This document shows, piece after piece, positions 47,440 to 56,315 of a DNA stretch of 64,000 nucleotides. The notes beneath the pieces were generated by a model, which saw nothing but the letters and a program-made list of their open reading frames with translations, did no database searches and was not told the DNA's origin. Origin of the DNA: Pararhizobium sp. IMCC3301. Lineage in GTDB: Bacteria > Pseudomonadota > Alphaproteobacteria > Rhizobiales > GCA-2746425. The DNA lies in contig NZ_CP132336.1 in assembly GCF_030758315.1 (NCBI RefSeq), positions 868,001 through 932,000 of the forward strand, given 5' to 3'. How positions within the stretch are numbered: position 1 is the first letter of the stretch; each line of letters opens with the position of its first letter. The position numbers and the translations under genes are program-made.

Positions 47440-48150
47440 ATGAAATTTGACAGCCCGCTGACAGAAGGCATTCTGATCCGGCGTTACAAACGCTTCCTCG
47501 CCGATATAAGGCTGCCGGACGGCACCGAGATCACCGCCCATTGCGCCAATCCGGGGGCGATGCTTGGGCTCAAACAGCCGGGACAAAAGGTGTGGCTGTC
47601 GAAATCCGATAATCCAAAGCGCAAGCTGGCCTATTCCTGGGAGCTGACCGAGGCTGACAATACGATTGTCGGCATCAACACGGCGCGGCCGAACGCCCTG
47701 GTGGAAGAGGCCATTCATAATGGCACGATCAGCGAATTGCAGGGCTATGACACCTTGAAACGGGAAGTCAGATACGGAAAGAACAGCCGCATCGATATTC
47801 TGCTGTCCGGCAGCGCCCGAGCCAACTGTTATGTCGAAGTCAAGAATGTCCACATGCTGCGCACGAAGCGGCTTTATGAATTTCCCGATTCGGTCACCGC
47901 GCGCGGAACCAAACATCTGGCCGAACTCGCCGATATGGCGGCAGAAGGGCACCGCGCGGTGATGCTCTATCTGATCCAGCGCGATGATGGCGACCGGCTG
48001 CGCTTTGCCGGCGAGATCGACCCGGCCTATGCTGCCGCCTTAGCCAGCGCGCACCGGGCTGGCGTCGAAGCTTTGGCCTATGTCTGCAGACTTACCCCGG
48101 ACAGCATCGAAGCCTACCGGCAGGTGCCGGTGGATGTGCCCGAGGCTTGA
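47440..48150 (+). CDS. sfsA: SfsA, DNA-binding/nuclease-like protein
   Basis: 236 residues. The SfsA signature is present: FLADIRLPDGTEITAHCANP, GAMLGL, LSKSDNPKRKLAYSWEL, NTARPNALVEEAI and YVEVKNVHMLR. The Glu/Lys of EVKN match the PD-(D/E)xK-like nuclease core. Original reports linked it to maltose gene regulation; the biochemical role is unsettled. ATG at 47440. Confidence 0.92.
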   Translation: MKFDSPLTEGILIRRYKRFLADIRLPDGTEITAHCANPGAMLGLKQPGQKVWLSKSDNPKRKLAYSWELTEADNTIVGINTARPNALVEEAIHNGTISELQGYDTLKREVRYGKNSRIDILLSGSARANCYVEVKNVHMLRTKRLYEFPDSVTARGTKHLAELADMAAEGHRAVMLYLIQRDDGDRLRFAGEIDPAYAAALASAHRAGVEALAYVCRLTPDSIEAYRQVPVDVPEA

Positions 48151-48269
48151 ATTGCGCCGCCATCATATACATTTTTGGCATGTTTCCATTGACCTGCAAT
48201 TTTGCAGCGTCGCGAATTTTATGCCATGGAACAGCTAACAGCAGACCAGCCTGAAAGCAGAGCGAGACG

Positions 48270-49094
48270 ATGACGATCTATGTAGATGCCAATGAAGTGC
48301 CGCTGCGCAAAAGCGGCCAGATCCGGCTTTATGATGAAAGCGGATTTGCCGGGATGCGCGCCGCCGGCCAGTTGACCGCGCAATGCCTTGACCGTGTCGG
48401 CGAGTTGGTCAAGCCCGGTGTCACCACCCAGGAGCTGGATGATTTCATTTTCCAGTTTGCGCTGGATAATGGCTCCATTGCGGCAACGCTGAACTATCGC
48501 GGCTATACTCATTCCAGCTGTATCTCGCTCAACCATGTGGTCTGTCACGGCATTCCCGGCGGCAAGGCGCTGAAAGACGGTGATATTCTCAACATCGATG
48601 TAACGCTGATTGTCGATGGCTGGCACGGCGATTCCAGCCGCATGTATGTTGCCGGAAACTCCAAGCGTGCCGCCGAACGGCTGATCGATGTGACCTATGA
48701 ATCATTGATGCGCGGCATTTCCGCTGCTCTGCCCGGCAACACCACCGGCGATATCGGCCACGCCATTCAGGCCTATGCCGAGGGCCAGCGCTGTTCGGTT
48801 GTGCGCGATTTTTGCGGCCATGGCCTGGGGCAGTTGTTCCATGACGAGCCGAATATTCTGCATTATGGCCGGCCCGGCGAAGGCGTTGAATTGCGGCCCG
48901 GCATGCTGTTCACCATCGAGCCGATGATCAATCTTGGCCGCCCCCATGTCAAAGTCCTGTCCGATGGCTGGACTGCCGTTACCCGCGATCGCTCTCTCAG
49001 TGCCCAGTTCGAGCACAGTGTCGGCATTACGGAAAGCGGCTGTGAGATTTTCACAACCTCGCCTTCGGGCCTTCACAAACCGGTATTTGCATAG
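48270..49094 (+). CDS. map: Methionine aminopeptidase, type I
   Basis: 274 residues. Removes the N-terminal Met from nascent proteins. The five metal ligands are visible: Asp in NIDVTLIVDGWHGDSS (two Asp), His in CGHGLGQLFHDEP, Glu in TIEPM and the C-terminal Glu in QFEHSVGIT. The start has GAG upstream. 12 bp separate it from radC. Confidence 0.95.
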   Translation: MTIYVDANEVPLRKSGQIRLYDESGFAGMRAAGQLTAQCLDRVGELVKPGVTTQELDDFIFQFALDNGSIAATLNYRGYTHSSCISLNHVVCHGIPGGKALKDGDILNIDVTLIVDGWHGDSSRMYVAGNSKRAAERLIDVTYESLMRGISAALPGNTTGDIGHAIQAYAEGQRCSVVRDFCGHGLGQLFHDEPNILHYGRPGEGVELRPGMLFTIEPMINLGRPHVKVLSDGWTAVTRDRSLSAQFEHSVGITESGCEIFTTSPSGLHKPVFA

Positions 49095-49106
49095 CACAGT
49101 GACGGC

Positions 49107-49838
49107 ATGACAGAGCCGTCGGAGCATCAGGATATATCCGGGGACACGACCCGCAAACAAGCCGGGAAGCCGCATTATGCCGGGCATCGCGACCGCCTGC
49201 GTGCGCGCTTTCGCGAGGCCGGGCCGGAGGCACTGGCGGATTATGAAATTCTCGAATTGCTGCTGTTTCGCGCCCTGCCCCGGCGCGACACCAAACCAGT
49301 TGCCAAAGCTCTGCTGACACGGTTCGGCTCGCTCAGCGGCGTGTTCGGCGCATCAGCAAAACGCCTCACTGAAATTGACGGCATCGGACAGAGCGTTGCC
49401 AGCGAGCTGAAACTGTTTCAGGCACTGGCGGCGCGGCTCGGCAAGCATGAATTGCAGCAAAAACCGTTGCTGTCATCGTGGAATTCGGTGCTGGATTACT
49501 GCCGCACCACCATGGCCTATGAGGAACGCGAACAGTTCCGCGTGCTGTTTCTCGACCGCAAAAACCGGCTGATCGCCGATGAGGTGCAGCAGCAGGGCAC
49601 GGTGGATCACACGCCGGTCTATCCAAGGGAAGTGGTAAAACGTGCGCTGGAGCTGTCCGCCACAGCGCTGATTCTGGTGCACAATCACCCCTCGGGCGAC
49701 CCGGCCCCCTCACAGGCCGATATCGATATGACCGGCAGAATTGCGGAGATCCTGACCCCGCTCAACATTCTGCTGCACGATCACATCATCATCGGCAAAC
49801 ACGGCCATGCCAGTTTCAAGGCGATGAACCTGCTGTAG
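49107..49838 (+). CDS. radC: RadC / JAB-domain DNA repair-associated protein
   Basis: 243 residues. An N-terminal helix-hairpin-helix region ([16 protein letters not shown]) is followed by the JAB1/MPN-like metalloprotease fold with [16 protein letters not shown] and [13 protein letters not shown]. The HNHPSGD metal site is intact. The historic DNA-repair name is not well supported; the function is unknown. Convergent with the TPP-enzyme gene. Confidence 0.93.
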   Translation: MTEPSEHQDISGDTTRKQAGKPHYAGHRDRLRARFREAGPEALADYEILELLLFRALPRRDTKPVAKALLTRFGSLSGVFGASAKRLTEIDGIGQSVASELKLFQALAARLGKHELQQKPLLSSWNSVLDYCRTTMAYEEREQFRVLFLDRKNRLIADEVQQQGTVDHTPVYPREVVKRALELSATALILVHNHPSGDPAPSQADIDMTGRIAEILTPLNILLHDHIIIGKHGHASFKAMNLL

Positions 49839-49864
49839 TGCCCGCTGGTTGCTGGATCCCCGCA

Positions 49865-51598
49865 TCAGTAAAAATATGGCAGGTTTTTTGCCTTGGCAGC
49901 TCTCACCCATGACGGCACAAAGGGTACAATCTTGTCCTGAGACGGCACCATGATTTCGATGAAATTTGCGCCTGGATTTTGAATTGCTTCGGACAAAACC
50001 GCTTCGATTTCATCTTCAGTTGTAATCCGCGCGGTCTTGAAACCAAAGGCTTCTGCGACCTTCACGTAGTCAACGCTGCCAAAATCTGTTGACCAGGGTT
50101 CGTCCACATCATCCAGCAGGATGGCTTCACCGCGAATCCAGCCAAATGTGTCATTGCGCGTCAGGATGATGGTGACATTCTTGTTGCTGCGTTTGATGGT
50201 TTCCATGTCGCCAATGACAAAACCGAACGAACCGTCACCTGTGAACGAAATAACCGGGCCATCAGAGGCATAGGAGGCTCCGATGGCAGCGGGAACGGAG
50301 TATCCCAACGCACCCATGGAATAGTTGGTGATATAGCGCCGGCCGGGCTCTTTGATTGTCAGAAGCGCAGACGGGTAAATGGCGCTTACGCCAGGTTCGG
50401 AGGTGACGATGGCATTCGCTGGCAGGATTTTGTCCAGTGCCTGAGACAGCTTGACAGGAGAAATCGTTCCCTCGGGCATGGGGATATTGGAGTTGAACAC
50501 TCTGTCGAGAGCGGTTTTCTTGACCGGATTGAGGTCAACCGGCGGTCTTTTCAAATTAGGGTGCTCGGCCTTGATCAGTTCGACCATGTATTCCAGGCTG
50601 GCGCGGGCGTCTCCAACCATCCCGACCTTGAGCGGGAAGTTGTTGCCAACATGAGCTTCGGCAATATCCAGGTGCAGGAAGGTCTTGGAATTGGGATCTC
50701 CATAAAGGCTCCAGTGATCCGTCGCCGCGCTGTCCGTGTTGGAGCCGACAAAGAAAATGGTATCCGCATCGAAGACATACTGGTTGGAATATTCCATACC
50801 GCCGCGGCCGCCGATGACACGCAGCGCAAGAGGATGATTTTCGGCAATGGTGCCTTTGCCCGGCGTGGTCGTGCCAACCGGAATCTGAAGCAGTTCGGCA
50901 AGTTCGAGTATAATATCGGAAGCCTTTGAAATAAGGCCCCCTTGCCCGCAAACAATCACCGGTTTCTTCGCCTTCAGGAGAACCTCAATGGCAGCGCGGA
51001 TCTTGCTGTGATCCGCAACCGGGCGATGCGCGGGATATGCACTGTATTCGGGTTCCGCATACAGATCGTTTATCTCCGCTTCTTCACCATAGATGTTGAT
51101 GGGGACCCGGATATGGACTGGCGCCGGACGCCCGGACGTTGCCACGCGGAACGCGCGGCGCATCAGAAACGGAATTTCCTTTGCATTCGTCAGGACGAAG
51201 GATTCCTTTGAAATACTGTCATACAATTTCGTCTGATCAATGCCAGTCAGACCATGCTTCTTGTCCTGGTTGATTGGAATGTCCGAGCTGAAATAGATGA
51301 TCGGAACCGAACTGAGATAAGCTTCGGCCATTCCCGGTGTGCAATGCGTCACGCCTGGGCTTGGGGCCTCGAGCACAGAGGGACGGCCCGTGATCTTGGC
51401 ATAAGCCTCGGCCGCATAAGACGCGGTCCTCTCGTCACGGGTCAGAACAAATTCAATGTCACTGTGTTTGCGCCACTCCTTGTACCAGCCGATTGTCGTC
51501 TCGCCCGGCAGCCCGAACACATGCTTGACGCCATGCAGCTCCAGCATTTTCAGAATGATCTGCGCCCCGTTCATCCGTTTGGATTCTGAATTGCTCAC
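49865..51598 (-). CDS. Thiamine pyrophosphate-dependent enzyme (acetolactate synthase-like)
   Basis: 577 residues in the order TPP-N, central and TPP-C domains. The activating Glu is in FGLPGETTIGW and the TPP/Mg site in FTGDGSFGFVIGD with the following NDTFGW. The large subunit of acetohydroxyacid synthase is a different gene type; this belongs to the wider oxalyl-CoA/benzoylformate-decarboxylase-like group, and its substrate cannot be named. The start is a GTG at 51598 preceded by AAAGGGA; an ATG at 51574 is an alternative. Promoter region holds a palindrome. Confidence 0.83.
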   Translation of the reverse strand: MSNSESKRMNGAQIILKMLELHGVKHVFGLPGETTIGWYKEWRKHSDIEFVLTRDERTASYAAEAYAKITGRPSVLEAPSPGVTHCTPGMAEAYLSSVPIIYFSSDIPINQDKKHGLTGIDQTKLYDSISKESFVLTNAKEIPFLMRRAFRVATSGRPAPVHIRVPINIYGEEAEINDLYAEPEYSAYPAHRPVADHSKIRAAIEVLLKAKKPVIVCGQGGLISKASDIILELAELLQIPVGTTTPGKGTIAENHPLALRVIGGRGGMEYSNQYVFDADTIFFVGSNTDSAATDHWSLYGDPNSKTFLHLDIAEAHVGNNFPLKVGMVGDARASLEYMVELIKAEHPNLKRPPVDLNPVKKTALDRVFNSNIPMPEGTISPVKLSQALDKILPANAIVTSEPGVSAIYPSALLTIKEPGRRYITNYSMGALGYSVPAAIGASYASDGPVISFTGDGSFGFVIGDMETIKRSNKNVTIILTRNDTFGWIRGEAILLDDVDEPWSTDFGSVDYVKVAEAFGFKTARITTEDEIEAVLSEAIQNPGANFIEIMVPSQDKIVPFVPSWVRAAKAKNLPYFY

Positions 51599-51677
51599 TT
51601 TACGGTCCCTTTCCGAAACACTTCACTTGCATGCAGAACTGCATGCAGAAATTTTTGAGTTTACTTTAGTGCAGCTG
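51599..51677 (-). promoter_or_regulatory. Candidate GntR operator in front of the TPP-enzyme gene
   Basis: TGCATGCAG (51628-51636), AA, CTGCATGCA (51639-51647): two perfect 9-nt arms with a 2-nt centre, 30 bp upstream of the TPP gene's GTG. Related sites occur at 53853-53866 and 55500-55521, upstream of two further genes in the cluster. The GntR regulator encoded at 53943 is the obvious candidate binder. Confidence 0.55.
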
Positions 51678-52418
51678 CTAGAGCAGCGGATCTTCCACGG
51701 CGTATTTCGCCAGCATGGCCGGATCAACCTCGACGCCCAGGCCAGGTCCGGTGGGCACATGCACCCGTCCGTTCCTGACAGGGAAAGGCTGCGTCAGAAT
51801 ATCCTCCTGCGCATAATAATTCGCCATGTAGAATTCGCATTGCAGCAGCAAATCGGGAACAGCAGCCATGAGATGCGCCCCTGCGGCGTGGGCCAATCCG
51901 GTCTCGAACATGCACCCGCCATAAACCTCGATCCCGCCAGCACGGGCAATCGCAGCAACCTCCAGCGCCCGGCGAATTCCGCCTGATTTCATTATTTTCA
52001 GCGAAAAGATGTCGGCGATGCGATTTTGCACGCCATACAATGCGCCTTTCGGGTCAAAAACGCTTTCGTCGGCCATAATCGGCGTATCGATGACATGGGT
52101 AATATGTGCCAGCGCCTCGCGCTCATGCATCTTCACAGGTTGCTCAATGAAGGTAGGGCGAAACGCCTCGATATCGCGGATGCACCGCACAGCGTCATAG
52201 GCTGGCAAACCCTGATTGTAGTCGATGCGAATGTCGACCTCGTCACCATAGATTTTGCGCAGTTTTGCACACCGCATCAGGTCAAAGCGGTGCCCGGCAA
52301 ATCCGGTCTTGAACTTGAAGATTCGAACACCGTCTTCCCACATTGCCGCAATGTCATTAAGGTCTGCGTCAAAGTCGGGATTGGCAATCGAGAAGCTCAT
52401 CGCCATACTGTCGCGCAT
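51678..52418 (-). pseudogene. Enolase-superfamily (mandelate racemase/muconate-lactonizing type) gene, N-terminus lost
   Basis: About 247 codons of the C-terminal barrel: FKFKTG (Lys pair), DIRIDYNQG, FIEQPVK and IMADESVF (metal ligands Asp, Glu, Asp) and the ending VEDPLL. The family usually has about 370 residues with an N-terminal capping domain. Here the sequence begins at RMRDSMAMSFSIAN, the point where that domain normally ends, and it follows directly after an unrelated signal-peptide start. The capping domain closes the active site, so the protein is almost certainly non-functional, even though a start at 52445 keeps the frame open. Confidence 0.75.
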
Positions 52419-52479
52419 CCGAGGCGGACATGGCGGCGACAGCAAAACTGGTCGCCACCGTTATGGTGGTTTTTGACAT
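52419..52479 (-). pseudogene. 5' scar of an exported-protein gene
   Basis: ATG at 52479 with GGGAG about 8 bases upstream opens MSKTTITVATSFAVAAMSAS, a convincing signal peptide, which then breaks at about 52419 into the enolase-superfamily remnant in another frame. It is most likely the first 20 codons of a periplasmic binding protein whose body was deleted. Only 4 bp separate it from the stop of the DadA-like gene. Confidence 0.65.
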
Positions 52480-52482
52480 TTT

Positions 52483-53799
52483 TCAGGCTCCCTTTTTAGC
52501 TTGGTGGTTATCCCTGCGTGCAGGAATTCGGTTCTGGAAATGGGTCTGGAACCGCATTGGGTCATAAGCGGCCAGATCGATATTCTCCCATTGCCCAGTG
52601 ACAATACCGGCCAGAATTCGACCGGTTTTGGGGCCGGCGGTCAAACCGATATGGTGATGACCAAAGCCCGCAATTATACCTGTGTTGTTGATTTCGCCGA
52701 TCAACGGCAAGCTGTCGGATGGCGCGGGTCGGTGACCGAGCCATGGTTTCTCGCCCTCAAATGAAAAGGCAGGAAAGCTCTCTTTCACTTTGCGTCGCAA
52801 CAGCGCCAGTGGTGCCTTCGACGAACCGGCCTGCAGGCCGCCGAATTCGACGATCCCGGCACACCGCAGACCGTTTTCCATGGGAGTGGCGACGAATTTT
52901 CCGGTCGTCAGCATCAGCGGTGTGCGCGGCCCGTTGACCGGCGCGCTGAACTCGATGTGATAGCCCCGCTCGGTTTCCAGAGGCACCGAGAGGCCAAGCT
53001 TTTTTGCCAAAGCCCCCGACCAGACACCGGCCGCGAGGATCACGTGGGAACAGCTCAGCGTTTCGTCCCTGGTGACCACCGCGCTGACACGGCCATCTTC
53101 AAACGTAAAATCGGACACATCGGCCTTGAGGAACTTTGCGCCGAGATCTTCCGCCGCGCGCGCCAGTGCGGCGATGTATGAACCCGGGTCCCGGATATAG
53201 CCGTGATCCCGCATGACGGCCAAAAGCTTCAGGTCCGGGGAAAGGTTGGGCTCAAATTCCCGAACAGCAGATCCTTCGATCAATTCCGGTTCAAATCCTG
53301 CGGATTTCCGCAACATCCAGGTGTACTGATCCGCCTCGAATGCCGCCCGATTTGGGTAGACAAAACTGTAATCAGAAGACGTCAACCATTGCGCCGCAGC
53401 TGTTCCCTTTGTCAGGGCTCGGTGCTGTTCCATGGAGTCATACGTAATTGGCGCGATCCCGCGCGCGATCCGACGGGTGTCGTTGTCGTTGGCATTTGAA
53501 AGGTATTTCAACAGCCATGGTGCAAGACGTGGCAGATAGGACCAGCGCAAGAACAGCGGGAAGTTGGGGTCGAGCAGCATCTTCGGGCTTTTTCTGACCA
53601 TTCCCGGAGCTGTCACCGGAGCCACTGAACATGCCGCAAGGATTCCGGCATTTCCGAAAGATGCGGCTTTTTCGCTGCCTGGTGCCTGGGCATCGACAAT
53701 GGTGACGTCAACGCCCTTCCGCAACAACCAGATCGCCGCCGACACGCCGACAATGCCGGCGCCGACAACGACCACATGTTGAGGGTCAGGTTTTGACAT
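52483..53799 (-). CDS. D-amino-acid dehydrogenase-like FAD oxidoreductase (DadA family)
   Basis: 438 residues. N-terminal FAD motif VVVVGAGIVGVSAAIWLLRK, then SFGNAGILAACSVAPV (FAD/active-site loop of the DadA/DAAO group). The C-terminal GFGHHHIGLTAGPKTGR is the second FAD region. It would oxidise a D-amino acid or an N-substituted amino acid to the keto acid, passing electrons to quinone. The neighbouring racemase-like gene and TPP enzyme suggest catabolism of an unusual amino acid. Start at the ATG at 53799; a TTG at 53817 precedes. Confidence 0.83.
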   Translation of the reverse strand: MSKPDPQHVVVVGAGIVGVSAAIWLLRKGVDVTIVDAQAPGSEKAASFGNAGILAACSVAPVTAPGMVRKSPKMLLDPNFPLFLRWSYLPRLAPWLLKYLSNANDNDTRRIARGIAPITYDSMEQHRALTKGTAAAQWLTSSDYSFVYPNRAAFEADQYTWMLRKSAGFEPELIEGSAVREFEPNLSPDLKLLAVMRDHGYIRDPGSYIAALARAAEDLGAKFLKADVSDFTFEDGRVSAVVTRDETLSCSHVILAAGVWSGALAKKLGLSVPLETERGYHIEFSAPVNGPRTPLMLTTGKFVATPMENGLRCAGIVEFGGLQAGSSKAPLALLRRKVKESFPAFSFEGEKPWLGHRPAPSDSLPLIGEINNTGIIAGFGHHHIGLTAGPKTGRILAGIVTGQWENIDLAAYDPMRFQTHFQNRIPARRDNHQAKKGA

Positions 53800-53819
53800 G
53801 GTGCGCCCAATCCACAAAA

Positions 53820-53942
53820 TGGTTCAGCCAGATAATCCGCATGCCAATATATATACAGAACTGTATGCAGAGTTAAAGACAAATGTTTCCTTATGCTGTT
53901 TTTTTGGATAACAATGCTTGAAACAGGAGCATTGAGGAACGA
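53820..53942. promoter_or_regulatory. Divergent promoter region of the GntR gene with palindrome
   Basis: ATACAG (53853-53858), AA, CTGTAT (53861-53866) form a perfect 6+6 palindrome between the DadA-like and GntR genes. It resembles the site before the TPP gene (ACTGYATGCAGA core). A GntR regulator commonly controls its own promoter and the divergent gene from such a site. Confidence 0.5.
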
Positions 53943-54641
53943 ATGAGCAAGTCAGAGAGCAGCGTCGACCGGGCCTATTTGACACTTCGCCAGAAGGCCA
54001 CGGACTTCGAATTCAAACCTGGCGAGCGTTTGAACGAGACAGCGCTGACGAGCACGCTGATGGTCAGCCGCACGCCACTTCGCGAGGCGCTCAACCGTCT
54101 GGTGGCAGAAGGTTTCCTGACATTCGTTCTGGGCAAGGGTTTTTTCTGCAGGCCGCTGAGTCCTGAAAAAATTCTGGAGCTCTATCAGTTGCGGTGCGCC
54201 CTTGAAACCGAAGCGGTAATCCGGACCATCGAAACAGCGAGCGACAACGAGATCCACCATGTCGTCACATATCTGGACGAGGTCGAAAAATCATATGCGG
54301 TTTGTACCGATCTGAATGAGCTTTTGAGAATGGACGAGGAGTTCCACATGAAGCTCGCTGCGCTTTCAGGCAACCAGGAACTCCTGAAATTCCTGAGCAA
54401 TATCAACGAACGGATCCGGTATGTCAGGATCATCAACCTTCGCCAGTTGCGTGACCGAAGGGGGATTTCAGCAGATGATGAAACGTCGCTGTCCGCCCAT
54501 CGCGTTATTCTTAGTGCGGTCAAGGCTCGCGACACGGATCGCGCGATTACAGCTATGAGAGATCATATAGAACGTCGCAGCGAGCAGACGGTGGAACTGG
54601 TCCGCATGGCATATTCTCAGCTCTACGTTCCCGGCGCCTAG
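53943..54641 (+). CDS. GntR-family regulator with FCD domain
   Basis: 232 residues. Winged helix at about 1-70 (ERLNETALTSTLMVSRTPLREALNRL, split by the recognition helix) and a FadR C-terminal (FCD) domain from about 80 with the metal-ligand pattern (RMDEEFHMKL, SAHRVILSAVKA). It probably represses the surrounding cluster. The effector is unknown. GAGG precedes the ATG by seven bases. Confidence 0.88.
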   Translation: MSKSESSVDRAYLTLRQKATDFEFKPGERLNETALTSTLMVSRTPLREALNRLVAEGFLTFVLGKGFFCRPLSPEKILELYQLRCALETEAVIRTIETASDNEIHHVVTYLDEVEKSYAVCTDLNELLRMDEEFHMKLAALSGNQELLKFLSNINERIRYVRIINLRQLRDRRGISADDETSLSAHRVILSAVKARDTDRAITAMRDHIERRSEQTVELVRMAYSQLYVPGA

Positions 54642-54663
54642 TGCGTTTCATCGTCAGATCAAA

Positions 54664-55437
54664 TCATTTGACCGGATTTGCGGGTCTGCCGGCAAGGCCG
54701 AGCAAAGGGTCGTCCAGATGCACGGAAAACCGATCCGGGACCAGGGCTTGCTGAAACCAATGAATAAAGCTGTAAATCGAGAACACCGGCAATCCGGTCA
54801 GCTTGCGAACCTCTGCCGCATAAGGTGTCATGTTGGTGCATTCCAGAATGATGGCACCTAAGTCCGCGTGTTCCGTCACCAATTGCCTTGCGGCGTCACA
54901 CATGTCCTGCCGGCAAGCCTCGAAATCAATTTCAGCCGCGTCTCCAAGGATGTCGCGCGTAAACACCCGGCCATTTTCGGTGCCGACGATGGGCGTATCC
55001 AAAGGCACATTGGCTGCCGTCAAATGTGCTGCCGTCAGCGTTTCTTTCGAAATGGTCAGAATGCCTGCGCGTTTGCCTGCTGGCAGCATCGCTTGCACCA
55101 TCTGCATCTGCATCAGCGAAGAGGTGGCAACCGGTACCGCTACAGCTTCTGCCAATTGATCTTGTACAATCGACAGGAACCCGCAATTGGTGGTGATTCC
55201 ATCGCAACCGCTTGCAACAAGGTCCCTGGCAGCATCGATGAATTTGTCAACCAGCAGGCGGGCGTCATTGCGCACGACCAGTTCAGGCGTCGCACTCCGC
55301 ACAACGCGATACTGGACTGGAAAAGGCCATGTCGTTGCGTTGCCGATGTCACCTGGAATGCGCGGAAACTGTGTTTCGAGCATTAAAATTCCAAGGCTTG
55401 CACCGTAAATTGTCTTGCCACCTTTTTGGGTCAACAT
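54664..55437 (-). CDS. Aspartate/glutamate racemase-family protein
   Basis: 257 residues. The two Cys of the family are visible: ITTNCGFLSIVQ (about residue 92) and ILECTNMTPYA (about residue 200). SMQ-type segment SSLMQMQMVQ is also typical of hydantoin/maleate-isomerase-like members. It may racemise an amino acid or open a hydantoin. The start at 55437 was chosen for the MLTQKGGKTIYGAS N-terminus; an upstream start at 55524 adds non-homologous sequence. Confidence 0.8.
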   Translation of the reverse strand: MLTQKGGKTIYGASLGILMLETQFPRIPGDIGNATTWPFPVQYRVVRSATPELVVRNDARLLVDKFIDAARDLVASGCDGITTNCGFLSIVQDQLAEAVAVPVATSSLMQMQMVQAMLPAGKRAGILTISKETLTAAHLTAANVPLDTPIVGTENGRVFTRDILGDAAEIDFEACRQDMCDAARQLVTEHADLGAIILECTNMTPYAAEVRKLTGLPVFSIYSFIHWFQQALVPDRFSVHLDDPLLGLAGRPANPVK

Positions 55438-56062
55438 CGTCACTCGCCTTCCTGAAACCTGCTGCAATTGTCTTCGCCTGCACGATCTGAAGACAGTAGT
55501 GTATACAGCTATGCGCAGAGTCAATCAATTTTTGCCGAGGTCACACCCAAGGCCTGCCGGCGGCTCTGATAGACCGGAGAAATCATAACATTCGAGCTCC
55601 AAAATGAACTCAACTGGACAGGCTCGGGAGACGAAGATGACGGGCAAAACACAGGAAGCCGGATTCACTCCGATCCGTCATCCCTGTACGTTTCCGGGAA
55701 TTCGGCACGCGGAGACGTGGCATCGCGTGACGCCCGGTAAACGTCAAGCGACCAGGTCTTTCTGGATCCCTGGAACAAGTCCGGGGACGACGATGGGAGG
55801 AAGGTTGGGGAAACCGGAGCGGCGAATTTACGCCACTCTCGTCATAACGGGAGATTTCGATTGGAGACCAGCGGCCCAAACCGGAAAGGCGAATTCATCC
55901 CAACCCGTCTTCCTCGGACTTGTTCCGGGGATCCAGAATTCCGACTGAAAATCCGCTGCAGGGCTGGGTTTGGGGATCTCGGATGCGGCCATCCGGTGTG
56001 GCGTCAAGGGGACCGGCTTGTAGCCGGTGTGATGCCAAGGGGGCCTGAGGCGCAGATGCGCC
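55438..56062. other. Intergenic region with a GntR-like site and an inverted repeat pair
   Basis: About 625 bp without a recognised gene. 55500-55521 holds a half-conserved copy of the cluster's operator (TATACAG, then TATGCGCAG, spacing 2 bp short). Two 27-nt segments at 55761-55787 and 55911-55937 are inverted copies with two differences. A further direct-repeat-like GC-rich stretch lies near 55985-56060 (GGGGACCGGCTTGTAGCCGG). Such units resemble dispersed extragenic repeats of alphaproteobacteria. Confidence 0.55.
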
Positions 56063-56218
56063 TCAGAACGTTTTGAATTTTCCGGTTTCAATTTCGTGCT
56101 GACGCCGTTCCAGATCATGGATCGAGACAGAATCGTTGAGATAGTTGCGGATCACGGTCTGCCGGTCGACAGGCCGGAAGGCCGATCCAATACGCGCTAA
56201 AGATGTTCTAAGAGACAT
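56063..56218 (-). CDS. Small protein, DUF3563-like
   Basis: 51 residues: MSLRTSLARIGSAFRPVDRQ, then LNDSVSIHDLERRQHEIE, ending GKFKTF. The DLERRQ segment resembles DUF3563/DUF1127-type small proteins. The reading frame is supported by an excellent AAAGGAGAG before the ATG. Function unknown. Its 5' region (56219-56315) lies between it and the divergent, upstream-running molybdopterin gene on the same strand, so it has its own promoter. Confidence 0.62.
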   Translation of the reverse strand: MSLRTSLARIGSAFRPVDRQTVIRNYLNDSVSIHDLERRQHEIETGKFKTF

Positions 56219-56315
56219 GTTTGCTCTCCTTTCATGACCTTCTATATAGATCACGCAAGCGCAAAGAGACGTGCAATGATTGCATGGATGCCATGCGGCC
56301 GGCGAATGAAGCCGT

